From Exiguobacterium acetylicum (lineage in GTDB: Bacteria > Bacillota > Bacilli > Exiguobacteriales > Exiguobacteriaceae): 64,000 nt of DNA. The first letter of the stretch is position 1. Each line of letters begins with the position of its first letter. The notes below the pieces were generated by a model. That model was not told the origin of the DNA, did no database searches, and saw nothing but the letters and a program-made list of their open reading frames with translations. Made by a program: the position numbers and the translations under genes. Positions 31,756 through 41,328 of the stretch are shown here, in pieces. The stretch covers positions 2,568,001-2,632,000 of the forward strand of contig NZ_CP082333.1 in NCBI RefSeq assembly GCF_019890935.1, in the 5' to 3' direction.

Positions 31756-32394
31756 AACACTTCGAAATAAAGTTACAGCAGAAATTTCTTTCGCTCCCGC
31801 TTCCTTGAGTCGAAACATCGCTTGGCGAAGCGTCGTACCTGTCGTATAGACATCATCGACAAGTACGATGTTCTTCCCCTTGACGTCACTCGTTATGCAA
31901 AACGGATTACTACGCGCAAGTCGCGCTTGTCGCCCTGCCTTACTTTGTTCTGGACCATCGAAACGACTTAAACACGGAGCGATCTTTCCACGCATCCGAC
32001 GCGCGATCAGCTCCGCTTGATTGAAACGACGGTCTGAGAGACGTTCCGCGCTTAACGGAATTGGCACAAGAACTGCTTGCTTGATTTTTACCTTCTTCAA
32101 GTCATCGGTAAACATCTCAAGCAACGCACTATCACCGAGAAACTTGAAGCGATGCATGAACTCCTTCGCTGCATCATTGTATAGATAAAGAGGTGCTGTT
32201 TGGAGCGTCAGCCCTTGCCTTCGCCATTCTGCGCAGTCTGAACAGCACACTGGACCCGGCTTTCCACAATCGACGCATTCCCCTCTTTTTACAAACTTTA
32301 TTTTACAGGTCGGACAGGTCACTTGCCTAGTCCAGAGATTTCCGAGTTCCCAACTAGGTAAATAGACCTCTTGACAGAATAGACATCGATTCAT
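31753..32394 (-). CDS. comFC: Competence protein ComFC, phosphoribosyltransferase-like
   Basis: A 213-residue protein needed for DNA uptake during transformation. The N-terminus holds paired zinc-binding cysteines (CLFCQEVY, CPTCKIKF, CVDCGKPGPVCCSDC), and the C-terminus has the phosphoribosyltransferase motif VLVDDVYTTGTTLRQA. ComFC works with the ComFA translocase on single-stranded DNA. It overlaps comFA by 4 bases. comFB, found between the two in Bacillus subtilis, is absent. Confidence 0.94.
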   Translation of the reverse strand: MNRCLFCQEVYLPSWELGNLWTRQVTCPTCKIKFVKRGECVDCGKPGPVCCSDCAEWRRQGLTLQTAPLYLYNDAAKEFMHRFKFLGDSALLEMFTDDLKKVKIKQAVLVPIPLSAERLSDRRFNQAELIARRMRGKIAPCLSRFDGPEQSKAGRQARLARSNPFCITSDVKGKNIVLVDDVYTTGTTLRQAMFRLKEAGAKEISAVTLFRSV

Positions 32395-33599
32395 GGTCGG
32401 ACAGCATTTGCTTTCTTGATGTGATGGATCGCTTCGTACATCGCATCACTCCGGTCATTGGCGCAAAATAAAATGTCACCATCCGGGTATGCCGATGATC
32501 GTCCGACTCGTCCGCTGATTTGAATCAGGGCTGCCGTACTGAATCCTTGATCCGCATTCAGAATCGCGACTTGAACGTTTTCGATCGTCACCCCCCGCTC
32601 AAGAATCGTCGTCGTCAGTAAGATTCCTGTCGACTGTCGAAAACGCTGGACCTTCTCGACTCGTTCCGAGTCTGCAGCATGGACAGTCTCGACGTCATAG
32701 CCCGCTGTCGCGAATCGGTTTTGCCATCGCTCGAGCTCCGCGATTCGTGAGACGAAGACGAGCCGGGGTACAGTGCTATGACGCGCCAACCAATCGAACA
32801 CGATCTGTTCGCTATACGGTACGACGAGCTTTGGAACTGGTAACGGATAGCCATGATAGCGTCGCATCAGCCGAACCGTCGGAAATCGTCGATGCCAAAA
32901 CGAAGGGGTGGCGCTCAATAAAATCAGTGCAGCATCTTTCGTCATCGCGTGCTTGACGTATCGATGTAACGTCCGGTCGAGTCGGTACGGAAACGCATCG
33001 ACCTCATCCAAAATGACGACGTCGAAACAATTCCGGTAATGAATCAATTGATGTGTCGTACTGACCGTGATGTCCCCCAGCTCAAGACGGTCCGACGAAC
33101 CACCATACAAGGAGACGATGGAAGCGTCAGCGAATGCCCGCTTCAAATGTCTCGTCAATTCCCGGACGACGTCTGCCCGTGGTGCTGCGACAAGGACACG
33201 GCGTCCGCTGGCGAGAGCGTCTGCAATCCCCGGGAAAAGCATCGGTGTCTTTCCGGCACCACATACGGCATGGACGAAAAGCCGTTTATTAGTTGGAACC
33301 GTTCGTTGGATCGCTTGAGCAACGCGTAGTTGTCCCGGCGTCAACGTCAATGGTCCATGTTGTGCCGGTGTCACCGGATCAAGCGCCCGCTGATCCGTCA
33401 CGAGTCGCCCACAGCTTCGCAGTTTGCCGTAAGCAAGACATTTCCGACAATAATAACAGGCTTTACCACATGTACAGTCTCCTCGCACTGGAAGCGCACC
33501 ACATCGTTGGCAACGCCATGTCACGGCTGGTCTGAATCGGTATGTCACTTGTGGTGTGTCGATCCATTCAACAGGTACGAGTCGTCCTCGAAGATCCAT
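32391..33599 (-). CDS. comFA: Competence DNA helicase/translocase ComFA
   Basis: A 402-residue DEAD-like ATPase that drives single-stranded DNA import. An N-terminal four-cysteine zinc region (CQRCGALPVRGDCTCGKACYYCRKC) is followed by the Walker A VCGAGKT, Walker B/DEVD in VILDEVDAF, LLSATPS (motif III) and the C-terminal helicase half with TTTILERGVTIENVQVAIL and QISGRVGR. The start is ATG 33599 with AAGGAG 8 bases upstream. It is first of the comFA-comFC pair and sits after degV, preserving the Bacillus order. Confidence 0.95.
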   Translation of the reverse strand: MDLRGRLVPVEWIDTPQVTYRFRPAVTWRCQRCGALPVRGDCTCGKACYYCRKCLAYGKLRSCGRLVTDQRALDPVTPAQHGPLTLTPGQLRVAQAIQRTVPTNKRLFVHAVCGAGKTPMLFPGIADALASGRRVLVAAPRADVVRELTRHLKRAFADASIVSLYGGSSDRLELGDITVSTTHQLIHYRNCFDVVILDEVDAFPYRLDRTLHRYVKHAMTKDAALILLSATPSFWHRRFPTVRLMRRYHGYPLPVPKLVVPYSEQIVFDWLARHSTVPRLVFVSRIAELERWQNRFATAGYDVETVHAADSERVEKVQRFRQSTGILLTTTILERGVTIENVQVAILNADQGFSTAALIQISGRVGRSSAYPDGDILFCANDRSDAMYEAIHHIKKANAVRP

Positions 33600-33774
33600 C
33601 GTCATCTCTCCTTTTCTGTTTCGTCTCTTTCTCGCGGACGTCCGTCATCTCCTTGTGAGCGTTCCACTACTCAACTTGAGCTTTTGACTCGCAGAATTCG
33701 AGGTAACGTCATACGGTACGGTTTCAACAGGCGTTTCCATATAGTCATCCATCACTTTTGATGATTTTGACAAA

Positions 33775-33826
33775 ACAAAAACAGCAGGTATCCTCATGAA
33801 GAGAATTCCTACTGCTTCTGCTTATC
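33775..33826 (-). terminator. Imperfect terminator after degV; rest of gap is comFA leader
   Basis: Minus-strand AGCAGTAGGAATTC / GAGGATACCTGCT hairpin followed by TTTTTG, next to the degV stop. The remaining 33600-33774 is the comFA upstream region, in which I see no clear promoter or operator. Confidence 0.65.
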
Positions 33827-34675
33827 TTATTCTGCTGCGTGATACCATGTGACACCGATTGCCCCTGGTCCGAGGTGTGTACCGATGACGGGTCCAAAGA
33901 CACTCATCTCGATGCGTGCCTGCGGGAAAAGTGCCTTCAGTTCAGCAATCTCTGCTTCTGCTTTCGCAGAATCCTCGGCATGGATGACACCGATGACATA
34001 ACCGGTACCGTCACCGCGAATATCTTCCTTCATCATTTCCTCAATCCGATTGACTGCCCGCTTAAACGTTCGAATCTTTTCAAACGGAACGATTTTTCCA
34101 TCAACGAAATGAAGGACCGGCTTGATTTTCAGGAACGAACCGACGAATGCTTGCGCGACACTTAAACGTCCTCCACGCTGGAGGTGTTCGAGATCGTCGA
34201 CGACGAAATAAGCACGAATCTGTTCCTTTAACGTCTCAAGACGCTGGACGATCGTCTCTGCCGTCGCTCCTGCATCTCGCAAACGAACGGCTTCTTGGAC
34301 GAGAAACGCTTGCGGCATACAGGAAATACGTGAATCGACTGGATGGACGTTGACATGATCCACCATCATGTTGATCGTATGTAACGCTTGGTACGTTCCG
34401 CTGATCCCACTTGATAGTGTAATACCAATGATATCCGTTCCTTCTGGCAACTGCTCGAACGACGACACGAGATCACCGATGTTCGGTTGTGAGGTCGTTG
34501 GGAGACTGCCCGTCTGGATGCGTTCATAAAATTCCGCTACCGAGATATCAAACCCTTCCCGGTAGGCGTCACCGTCGAAGATGACACTAAGTGGTGCGAC
34601 GTGCACTTGATGTTCTTCACAATAGGTAGTTGGCAGATAGGCTGTGCTATCCGTTAAGATCACAATCTGGCTCAT
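33827..34675 (-). CDS. DegV family fatty acid-binding protein
   Basis: A 282-residue cytoplasmic DegV/FakB-type protein. Family marks are VILTDSTAYLPTTY at the N-terminus, the SQPNIGDLVSSFEQL segment, ITLSSGISGTYQAL (lipid-head-group Ser region), DSRISCMPQAFLVQEA, and the GPVIGTHLGPGAIGVTWY C-terminus. In other Bacillota such proteins present fatty acids to a FakA kinase; here no fakA is adjacent. It lies between degU and comFA, as the Bacillus subtilis yviA does. ATG 34675 starts the gene. Confidence 0.92.
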   Translation of the reverse strand: MSQIVILTDSTAYLPTTYCEEHQVHVAPLSVIFDGDAYREGFDISVAEFYERIQTGSLPTTSQPNIGDLVSSFEQLPEGTDIIGITLSSGISGTYQALHTINMMVDHVNVHPVDSRISCMPQAFLVQEAVRLRDAGATAETIVQRLETLKEQIRAYFVVDDLEHLQRGGRLSVAQAFVGSFLKIKPVLHFVDGKIVPFEKIRTFKRAVNRIEEMMKEDIRGDGTGYVIGVIHAEDSAKAEAEIAELKALFPQARIEMSVFGPVIGTHLGPGAIGVTWYHAAE

Positions 34676-34764
34676 CCGTGAATTTCCTCGCTTTTATAGT
34701 TCCGTCGTGACGCTGCCAAATGTGACACGCCACAATCGCTTTTAAGTGTAGCATTTTTTACTGG

Positions 34765-34805
34765 ATAAAAAAAGAAAGACGGAAGCGGGAGCTCCTGTCT
34801 TTCGA
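34765..34805 (-). terminator. Terminator after degU
   Basis: Minus-strand stem AAAGACAGGAGC / GCTTCCGTCTTT with a TCCC loop, then a long T run, starting 5 bases after the degU stop. Confidence 0.85.
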
Positions 34806-34809
34806 GATA

Positions 34810-35502
34810 TTAAACGACGACCCATCCACGACGGATGGACTCGACGACAGCACCGGTCCGGTCCGGCACATTCATCTTCCGGAGGATCGATGAAACGTGG
34901 TTTTTGACCGTCTTTTCACTGATGTATAACGTATCGCTGATCGCACGGTTCGAGAAACCGTCCGCTAACAATTGCAAGACTTCACATTCGCGACGCGTCA
35001 AGACGTGGAGTGGTGCTTCCGCGACTCGTTTTTCAACAGGTTGCGACGCCATCGTTTGTTTCATCTTCATCAAACGACGGTATTCCTGCAATAAGTTCGG
35101 TGTGACTTTCGGGTGGACATATCCACCTTCGCGGTACACGGAACGAATCGCATTGACGAGTTCATCCGTTGCCATTTCCTTTAAGAGGTAACCGACTGCG
35201 CCGGCACCCAGGGCGTGCATGACATACGTCTCATCATCATGAATCGATAAGATGATGACACGCACATCAGGATAGACTTCCATCAGACGTTTTGTTGCTT
35301 CAACACCGTTGACTTGCGGCATGTTGATATCCATTAAGACGATATCCGGTTGATGGGTTTCGACGAGCGAGATGACTTCTGCTCCGCTTTCCCCTTCCGC
35401 TACGACGACGAACTCTTCTTCGAAATCAAGAATTCGTTTAACGCCTTCGCGGAATAACTGATGATCGTCGACGATGACTACTTTCACTTGCTCGTTGTTC
35501 AC
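34810..35502 (-). CDS. degU: Response regulator DegU
   Basis: A 230-residue NarL-type regulator of exoenzymes, competence, motility and biofilm. Receiver features: [18 protein letters not shown], phospho-Asp in [14 protein letters not shown], and LLKEMAT. The LuxR-type helix-turn-helix is [36 protein letters not shown]. It overlaps degS by 4 bases. Unphosphorylated DegU aids competence and DegU-P affects motility in Bacillus subtilis; the comF and flagellar genes next to it fit that. Confidence 0.96.
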   Translation of the reverse strand: MNNEQVKVVIVDDHQLFREGVKRILDFEEEFVVVAEGESGAEVISLVETHQPDIVLMDINMPQVNGVEATKRLMEVYPDVRVIILSIHDDETYVMHALGAGAVGYLLKEMATDELVNAIRSVYREGGYVHPKVTPNLLQEYRRLMKMKQTMASQPVEKRVAEAPLHVLTRRECEVLQLLADGFSNRAISDTLYISEKTVKNHVSSILRKMNVPDRTGAVVESIRRGWVVV

Positions 35503-36671
35503 AGTGTTTCCCCTCTCGCTTCGGATTCCTCGATTGGAATCTTGACCTTGATGACCGTACCTTTTCCGGGCTGCGTCTCGATATCGAATTCACCATCGAT
35601 CAATTCGATTCGTTCACGCATACCAACGAGTCCGAATGACTCGTCGCACGATGCGACGATGGAATCGAAATCAAATCCAACGCCATTGTCCTTCACGTGG
35701 ATTCGTACGGAATGTTGATATTGTTCTATGATAATACGAATGTCACTCGCTTTGGAATGCTTAACTGCATTTTGGACGGCTTCTTGGACGATTCGGAAGA
35801 CAGCAACTTCATACGTCGAATCGATCCGTTCACCGCCTCCTAGATAATTGAAGTGAACCGGAATATTCGAAATTTCTTGAATATGGCGAAGATAACGTTC
35901 GAGCGTCGGAACGAATCCGAGATCGTCAAGCGTCATCGGACGTAAATCGTATATGATACGGCGGATATCGGCAAGTCCATCCCGAATCAACGTCCGTAAA
36001 CGGTGAATCTCTTCAAAAGCTGCCTCTGCCCCATTATGCTGGTGAATCTTTTCAATCAAATCAGCCCGGATCAAAACGTGGGCAAGCGTCTGCGCCGGAC
36101 CATCGTGCATGTCGCGCGACAAGCGGCGGCGTTCATTTTCGGCGGACTGGAAGACTTTTAGACCCATCTCCTGTTTTTGCATCGCCTTTTCATATTTTTC
36201 ATTCATCATCTGCATATCGTCCGTCAAGAAGTTGAGGACGACCGAGACACGTCCAATCAATTGATCTGCTCGTTCAATCGTCTCATCGAGCTGAATCAGT
36301 CGGCGTTCGAGCTCATCGCGGCGCTTTCGGCAATTCATCTCATCTCGTTGATTGATGAACGATTCGAGTTGTAACGCGTTCGCTGTCTCGTAGGCCGACC
36401 GGACATCCTGTTCCGAGTAGCTGTCGAAGTTCTTACTGACGACGACGAGTCGCGCCTTTGCATCCTTGATATGGCGTTCGAGTCGTTCTGCTTCTTTTAT
36501 ATAGTCGTGCACCCGAATTTTCAGGTCGCGCAGTTCTTGCTGGATTTCGGCATATTGTTCGCGAGAACTTTCCGTGATCCGGACGATTTCTTCCCGACTC
36601 TCTTCTACGACGCCGATGATGTTCTGTACGATATCATTCAAGGATAGCCGCTCCCTCATCTCATTCGTCAT
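35499..36671 (-). CDS. degS: Cytoplasmic sensor histidine kinase DegS
   Basis: A 390-residue soluble kinase for DegU. The N-terminal sensor is a long coiled coil ([42 protein letters not shown]). HisKA_3 follows with the phospho-His in [19 protein letters not shown], then the ATPase domain with [14 protein letters not shown] and DNGVGFDF and [12 protein letters not shown]. No membrane helix is present, as in Bacillus DegS. ATG 36671 lies 6 bases after GGAGGG. Confidence 0.96.
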   Translation of the reverse strand: MTNEMRERLSLNDIVQNIIGVVEESREEIVRITESSREQYAEIQQELRDLKIRVHDYIKEAERLERHIKDAKARLVVVSKNFDSYSEQDVRSAYETANALQLESFINQRDEMNCRKRRDELERRLIQLDETIERADQLIGRVSVVLNFLTDDMQMMNEKYEKAMQKQEMGLKVFQSAENERRRLSRDMHDGPAQTLAHVLIRADLIEKIHQHNGAEAAFEEIHRLRTLIRDGLADIRRIIYDLRPMTLDDLGFVPTLERYLRHIQEISNIPVHFNYLGGGERIDSTYEVAVFRIVQEAVQNAVKHSKASDIRIIIEQYQHSVRIHVKDNGVGFDFDSIVASCDESFGLVGMRERIELIDGEFDIETQPGKGTVIKVKIPIEESEARGETL

Positions 36672-36770
36672 GGTATTCCCTCCATTCCTTGCCAGTCGTC
36701 TACGGTTGTCTCTCTCTTGGAACGTCGTTATGCTAGAAAGAACTAGTTAACGAGGAGGACATTTTTGATT

Positions 36771-37412
36771 ATGACATTATCTAATTATTATACAGTAAAA
36801 GAAAACGGTTTCCACGAAATCATTATCCAAAAGTCTCGATTCATCACTTATTTAGCTCGCGCAACGACGGAAGAACAAGCCCAGGCGTTCATTTCCGAGC
36901 TGAAAAAAAAACATCACGATGCGAACCATAACTGCTCCGCCTACGTCATCGGTGAGCGTAATGAGATTCAAAAAGCGAATGATGACGGTGAACCGAGCGG
37001 AACAGCTGGTGTTCCGATGCTCGAAGTCTTGAAGAAGCGTGACTTACGCGATACGGTCGTCGTCGTGACACGGTATTTCGGCGGCATCAAGCTCGGTGGT
37101 GGTGGATTGATTCGCGCGTATGGTTCAAGTGTCTCTGAAGCACTGAACGCAGTCGGTGTCGTCGAACGGATCGAACATACCGTCGTTTCCGTCAACGTCG
37201 ACTACACATGGCTCGGAAAGCTCGAGAACGAATTACGAGCGAGTGTTCATCCGATTGATCAGATCCATTACCTCGATCAAGTCCAGATCGACGTCCTCGT
37301 CAAGACAGCCGATGTCTCCGATTTTCTCGACTGGATGACGAACATGACGAACGGTCAAGCCAATTTGTCAAGCGGCTCTACTCGTTACCTCGAACGTGAC
37401 ATTATTTCCTGA
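36771..37412 (+). CDS. yvyE: YigZ/IMPACT family protein (YvyE)
   Basis: A 213-residue protein of the IMPACT family, which in other organisms influences translation; the bacterial role is unclear. The N-terminal UPF0029 domain shows IIQKSRFITYLARATTEEQAQAFI, HHDANHNCSAYVIGE, DDGEPSGTAGVPMLEVL and VTRYFGGIKLGGGGLIRAYG; the C-terminal DUF1949 domain is YTWLGKLENELRA onward. An in-frame TTG at 36765 is better spaced to GAGGAGG (6 bases) than this ATG (12 bases), so the start is not certain. It diverges from degS, as in Bacillus subtilis. Confidence 0.92.
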   Translation: MTLSNYYTVKENGFHEIIIQKSRFITYLARATTEEQAQAFISELKKKHHDANHNCSAYVIGERNEIQKANDDGEPSGTAGVPMLEVLKKRDLRDTVVVVTRYFGGIKLGGGGLIRAYGSSVSEALNAVGVVERIEHTVVSVNVDYTWLGKLENELRASVHPIDQIHYLDQVQIDVLVKTADVSDFLDWMTNMTNGQANLSSGSTRYLERDIIS

Positions 37413-37481
37413 CCTGATATACTGATTGTAAAGAATTTTAAAGTTTTTTAAAAATTCAGTTAAAGTTAGGAGTTAATAAAG

Positions 37482-38513
37482 GTGGAAGAGCGAACCCGCA
37501 GTAATAAAAAAAAGATAAAGAAAAAACGTTCTTGGTTTAAGGTGTTCGTGATCAGTTTTCTGGTCGTGCTCGTCGGTGGAGGTGCAACCTTCGCTTACGT
37601 CGCGTATAAGACGTTCCAGACCGCAAACGATGCAAATGTCGATTTAGCACGCGGTGACAAGTCCGAGAAACGAGAAGCTGCCATTGACTTGACGAAAGAT
37701 CACTTTTCCGTTCTGCTCGTCGGAACGGATGAACGACCTGGCGACACCTCATCCCGTGCTGATACAATGATTGTCGCGACATTCAACAAGGACGATCAGA
37801 CCGTTGACATGGTCAGCATTCCCCGTGATTCACTCGTCGAAATCCCTTCTGTCGGTTACGAGGATAAAATCAACCACTCTTATGCCTTTGGGGGCATCGA
37901 TTCAACGATTGAAACGGTCGAGACGTTGCTCGATATTCCAATCGATTATTATGCATCGATCAACTTCAATGGTGTCGTCGCGATCGTCGACGCATTAGGC
38001 GGCATCGATGTCGATGTCAAGTTACCGATCGATACACTCGATTCATCCGATAAGCGCAACGGCGTTAAATTGGAACCGGGTCAACAGACGTTGAACGGAG
38101 AGGAAGCGCTCGCCTATGCCCGAATGCGTTATCAAGATCCTGAAGGAGATATTGGTCGGACAAAACGGCAACAACAGATCGTCGAAGCCATTATCGATCA
38201 GTCGACATCCTTCGGTTCAATCACCAAACTAAATACCCTGATGGACGCGACGGGAGACAATTTCCGGACGAACATGTCGTTGACGGAAGCGTTCCAACTG
38301 CAACCGTTCATCAAAAAAATCGGTTCCATCAACCGAATCGATCTTAAAGGAACGGACACGAAAATTAACGGGGTCTATTACTACCAGCTTGATCAAACTT
38401 CATTGGCTGACGCGAAGACGACATTGAAGGAACAACTCAATTTGCCAATTGATGAGACGACAGACAGCATCACGTCGGAGGCTGCAGATGATTCGTTCAC
38501 TCCAAGCAACTGA
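37482..38513 (+). CDS. LytR-CpsA-Psr family wall polymer ligase
   Basis: A 343-residue membrane protein that probably attaches teichoic acid or another undecaprenyl-linked polymer to peptidoglycan outside the cell. A basic N-terminus is followed by one membrane helix (about residues 20-42). The LCP domain (about 70-225) shows FSVLLVGTDERPGDTSSRADTMIV and MVSIPRDSLV, whose Arg residues bind the pyrophosphate, and later ALAYARMRYQDPEGDIGRTKRQQ. Start is GTG 37482, 9 bases after TTAGGAG. The tagO gene at 41.3 kb makes the first lipid intermediate of the same pathway. The 3' end overlaps the GNAT gene by 26 bases. Confidence 0.94.
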   Translation: MEERTRSNKKKIKKKRSWFKVFVISFLVVLVGGGATFAYVAYKTFQTANDANVDLARGDKSEKREAAIDLTKDHFSVLLVGTDERPGDTSSRADTMIVATFNKDDQTVDMVSIPRDSLVEIPSVGYEDKINHSYAFGGIDSTIETVETLLDIPIDYYASINFNGVVAIVDALGGIDVDVKLPIDTLDSSDKRNGVKLEPGQQTLNGEEALAYARMRYQDPEGDIGRTKRQQQIVEAIIDQSTSFGSITKLNTLMDATGDNFRTNMSLTEAFQLQPFIKKIGSINRIDLKGTDTKINGVYYYQLDQTSLADAKTTLKEQLNLPIDETTDSITSEAADDSFTPSN

Positions 38514-38904
38514 TCATGCGTCACTACTGGAAGTACAACGTCGCGCTTATCAGATAGAAGCCGCATTACTCAATGCGACTGATTTCCCGCCCTTACGCGA
38601 AACGATCGATGAGATCGACGTTGAAGCGCCGATCGGTTTCGTTTACGTCATTGATGACGACATGGTTGGTGCTGTTACGATTAATGACGGGACGATCACT
38701 CGACTCGTCGTGGATCCGCCATACTTCCGTCAAGGAATCGCACAATCCTTGCTGCATCACGTGATGGAGCGACATCACACAAGACACGTCATGACCGGTG
38801 CACGTAATCTGCCAGCGCTTTCGCTCTACACTCGTTTCGGCTTCACGGAAGTCCGGCGCGAGTGGCGTAGCGGAATCGAACTTATCTTTTTAACACGCAC
38901 CTGA
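38488..38904 (+). CDS. GNAT family acetyltransferase
   Basis: A 138-residue single-domain acetyltransferase. Motif A is TRLVVDPPYFRQGIAQSLLHHVM and the motif B region is NLPALSLYTRFGFTEVRREWRSGIE. The substrate is unknown. ATG 38488 with TCGGAGG upstream gives MIRSLQATDH, a normal GNAT start; it overlaps the LCP gene by 26 bases in another frame, so the two are co-transcribed and probably coupled. Confidence 0.85.
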   Translation: MIRSLQATDHASLLEVQRRAYQIEAALLNATDFPPLRETIDEIDVEAPIGFVYVIDDDMVGAVTINDGTITRLVVDPPYFRQGIAQSLLHHVMERHHTRHVMTGARNLPALSLYTRFGFTEVRREWRSGIELIFLTRT

Positions 38905-38912
38905 CTTTTAGG

Positions 38913-38960
38913 AACAACAAAGAAGCAGTAGACACCGGGTCTACTGCTTCTTTGTTGTTT
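38913..38960. terminator. Bidirectional terminator
   Basis: Perfect 20-bp stem (left arm opens ACAACAAAGAAGC, right arm closes GCTTCTTTGTTGT) with loop ACCGG, between the convergent GNAT and chromate transporter genes. Confidence 0.9.
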
Positions 38961-40110
38961 AGAAGAAAAGAAATCCGAGAGCGGCTCCGATTAACACGAT
39001 TCGTAACGGCGACTGTTTATAAAAACGAAGTAAACAGAACAAACCGAAGGCAATCAAGAAATCAAGACCACTTTTGATACTTGACGTAAAGATTGGATCA
39101 TAAAGAGCAGCAAGCAAGATACCAACAACGGCAGCATTGACGCCAATCAACATGCGTCCGACTGCTTGATTCTTCCGAATACGATCCCAGTACGGTAAAA
39201 CACCGATGACGAGTAGGAATCCTGGCAGGAAGATGGCGAGCGTCGCAAGAAGACCACCGGATACACCAGAGACGATCGTACCGAGATACGTCGCGAACGT
39301 AAAGAGTGGTCCCGGTACCGCCTGTGCAGCAGCGTAACCAGCAAGGAACGTATCCGTGTTCATCAGCCCAGGTACGAGTGTCTGCTCAAGGAATGGCAAG
39401 ACGACATGTCCGCCACCAAAAACAAGGGCACCAGCACTGTACATGATACTCGTCAGTTGGACGGTTCCCGTCGCAGATTGCGCGAGAAACGGTGTGACGG
39501 CAAGTAAGACGAAGAATAAGACGAGTGCTGAGATGCTAAATAGGCGTGGTACGCGAATCGACAAGGATCCACCCGTCTCCGTCTCTTCTTTGAACCAGAA
39601 GAACGCAAGAAGACCTGCGAGCAACAAGACACTAACTTGCGCCAGTGGATGTGCGATCAAGAGTACGCCTGCTAGCGCTAATAGCATCAACGTCATCCGT
39701 TTGACGCCTGTCGCAAGTTTCATTCCCATGCCAAGGACGGCGTCAGCAACGATTGCGACAGCGACGAGTTTCAAGCCATGAATGAATCCGGCTTCCGCGA
39801 CATCGAATTGTGTCGCAAGAATCGCGAAGAGAATCAAAGCGATACTCGACGGCAACGTAAAGCCGACGAAGGAAATGATTGCCCCTGCTACACCTCCACG
39901 AATCAGACCGATTCCCATTCCGACCTGACTCGAAGCGGGACCCGGGAGGAATTGACAGAGCGCTACTAAGTCAGCATACGCTTTCTCATCAATCCATTTT
40001 TTCCGTTTGACATATTCTTCATAAAAATACCCGAGATGGGCGACCGGACCTCCGAACGACGTCAATCCGAGCTTAAGCGATACAAGAAAGATTTCAATTA
40101 AACGATGCAT
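38959..40110 (-). CDS. Chromate transporter, two-domain ChrA type
   Basis: A 383-residue membrane protein with two homologous CHR halves. The first half starts LGLTSFGGPVAHLGYFYEEYVKRKKW and has LPGPASSQVGMGIG; the second has YSAGALVFGGGHVVLPFLEQ and AAAQAVPGPLFTFATYLG, the usual pseudo-symmetric pair. Ten or more hydrophobic helices are visible. The family exports chromate in some bacteria, but many members have no proven substrate. ATG 40110 follows GGAGGTG. It is probably a single-gene unit. Confidence 0.92.
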   Translation of the reverse strand: MHRLIEIFLVSLKLGLTSFGGPVAHLGYFYEEYVKRKKWIDEKAYADLVALCQFLPGPASSQVGMGIGLIRGGVAGAIISFVGFTLPSSIALILFAILATQFDVAEAGFIHGLKLVAVAIVADAVLGMGMKLATGVKRMTLMLLALAGVLLIAHPLAQVSVLLLAGLLAFFWFKEETETGGSLSIRVPRLFSISALVLFFVLLAVTPFLAQSATGTVQLTSIMYSAGALVFGGGHVVLPFLEQTLVPGLMNTDTFLAGYAAAQAVPGPLFTFATYLGTIVSGVSGGLLATLAIFLPGFLLVIGVLPYWDRIRKNQAVGRMLIGVNAAVVGILLAALYDPIFTSSIKSGLDFLIAFGLFCLLRFYKQSPLRIVLIGAALGFLFF

Positions 40111-40162
40111 GTTTCACCTCCATCCTTCATTCTACATAAAAGATGTTAAGTTCTTGTGAACT

Positions 40163-41266
40163 TCAACGGTTTTTCTTTCCATAAGTCCCTTTTCGCCACA
40201 ATTTCTCCATGGGACCTTGTGGATGAGACTGGAGATATCTGTTTGAAGCAACACCTTGTGCGATCAAAAGCAGGAAAACGAGTAACAGTCCTTGCCATAA
40301 CGGTGTCGTTCCATGTTGTCCACTGAAGAAGACGAACACGGTAAAGACGACTGTATGCATCAAGTAATTCGTCAACGCCATCCGTCCCAGTCCAGCAAAC
40401 CATTGCATGCGTCCAGCACGAACGAGTAGCGCGACGGCACAAGCATAGGTGATCGCAAGCGTGCGTCCTGAGAGCCAGACGTAAAATAGATTGATGGATC
40501 CGTCTGGTACGTCAGCATGTGCTTGTATGATTCCAGCGAACGATGGAAGTGTCAGTAATAAGCTAATCCCGAGCGTCCACCACAGGAAACGATTCGTCGG
40601 TGGCGCTGCGCTGAAGCGTTCCATCAAATAGGCTCCAATCAAGAACAGCGATAGAATTTCTGGCCAAATGACACCGGAATTCATGAGGGCTTCCGGTAAT
40701 TGAACTGTCGCGTGATGTGATAAAAATCCGAGAAGATCGCGCGATGCGACGAACGACTGAAGTGTCTTATCCAGTTCGACGACGGGAGCGTCGCCGAGTT
40801 GACGAGCCCCAAAGAAAATAAGCAGGTAGAGCAAAAGGGCATAGATTTGAAATGCTATCGCAAACAAGAGTTTCGTGACCGGCTTTGTTTTGGCGAATAA
40901 TAACAAAATGAAACCCGTCAACGCATACGTATGTAAGATATCTCCCTGCCAGACGAGCAGGTGCAAAAGACCAATGATGAGCAGAATTCCGAGACGCCTT
41001 GCGAAGATCGTCATCGGTAGACCACGTTGTCGCAACCGATTGATGAACAGATAAAAACCGGCTCCAAAAAGAACACTAAACAGGGTATAGAATTTCGTCT
41101 GGATGAAGAGATCGAAAATAAGACGAATCGATTGATCCATCTCCCCCATCATCGCATTCGGTCGATCACCGAGAAAACTCGGCATGTTGACGAATAAAAT
41201 CCCACATAATGCAAAACCACGCAACACATCCAAATAGACGATGCGTTGATTCAATGATTGATTCAT
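40163..41266 (-). CDS. DUF418 family membrane protein (YeiB-like)
   Basis: A 367-residue polytopic membrane protein. The N-terminus QRIVYLDVLRGFALCGILFVNMPSF is the DUF418/YeiB start, and the C-terminal GRMALTNYLMHTVVFTVFVF and the preceding LSGRTLAITYACAVALL are also typical. About ten helices. The family is related to acyltransferase_3 proteins and may modify surface polymers, but the activity is not known. ATG 41266 with AAAGGGAG upstream. It is downstream of tagO but separated by a terminator. Confidence 0.88.
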   Translation of the reverse strand: MNQSLNQRIVYLDVLRGFALCGILFVNMPSFLGDRPNAMMGEMDQSIRLIFDLFIQTKFYTLFSVLFGAGFYLFINRLRQRGLPMTIFARRLGILLIIGLLHLLVWQGDILHTYALTGFILLLFAKTKPVTKLLFAIAFQIYALLLYLLIFFGARQLGDAPVVELDKTLQSFVASRDLLGFLSHHATVQLPEALMNSGVIWPEILSLFLIGAYLMERFSAAPPTNRFLWWTLGISLLLTLPSFAGIIQAHADVPDGSINLFYVWLSGRTLAITYACAVALLVRAGRMQWFAGLGRMALTNYLMHTVVFTVFVFFSGQHGTTPLWQGLLLVFLLLIAQGVASNRYLQSHPQGPMEKLWRKGTYGKKNR

Positions 41267-41284
41267 TCCAACACTCCCTTTCTG

Positions 41285-41320
41285 AAAAAAGACCGCTCAC
41301 ACGGATGAGCGGTCTTTTTT
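41285..41320. terminator. Terminator after tagO
   Basis: Symmetric stem AAAAAAGACCGCTCA / TGAGCGGTCTTTTTT with loop CACGGA, directly between tagO and the DUF418 gene. Confidence 0.92.
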
Positions 41321-41328
41321 GATATACG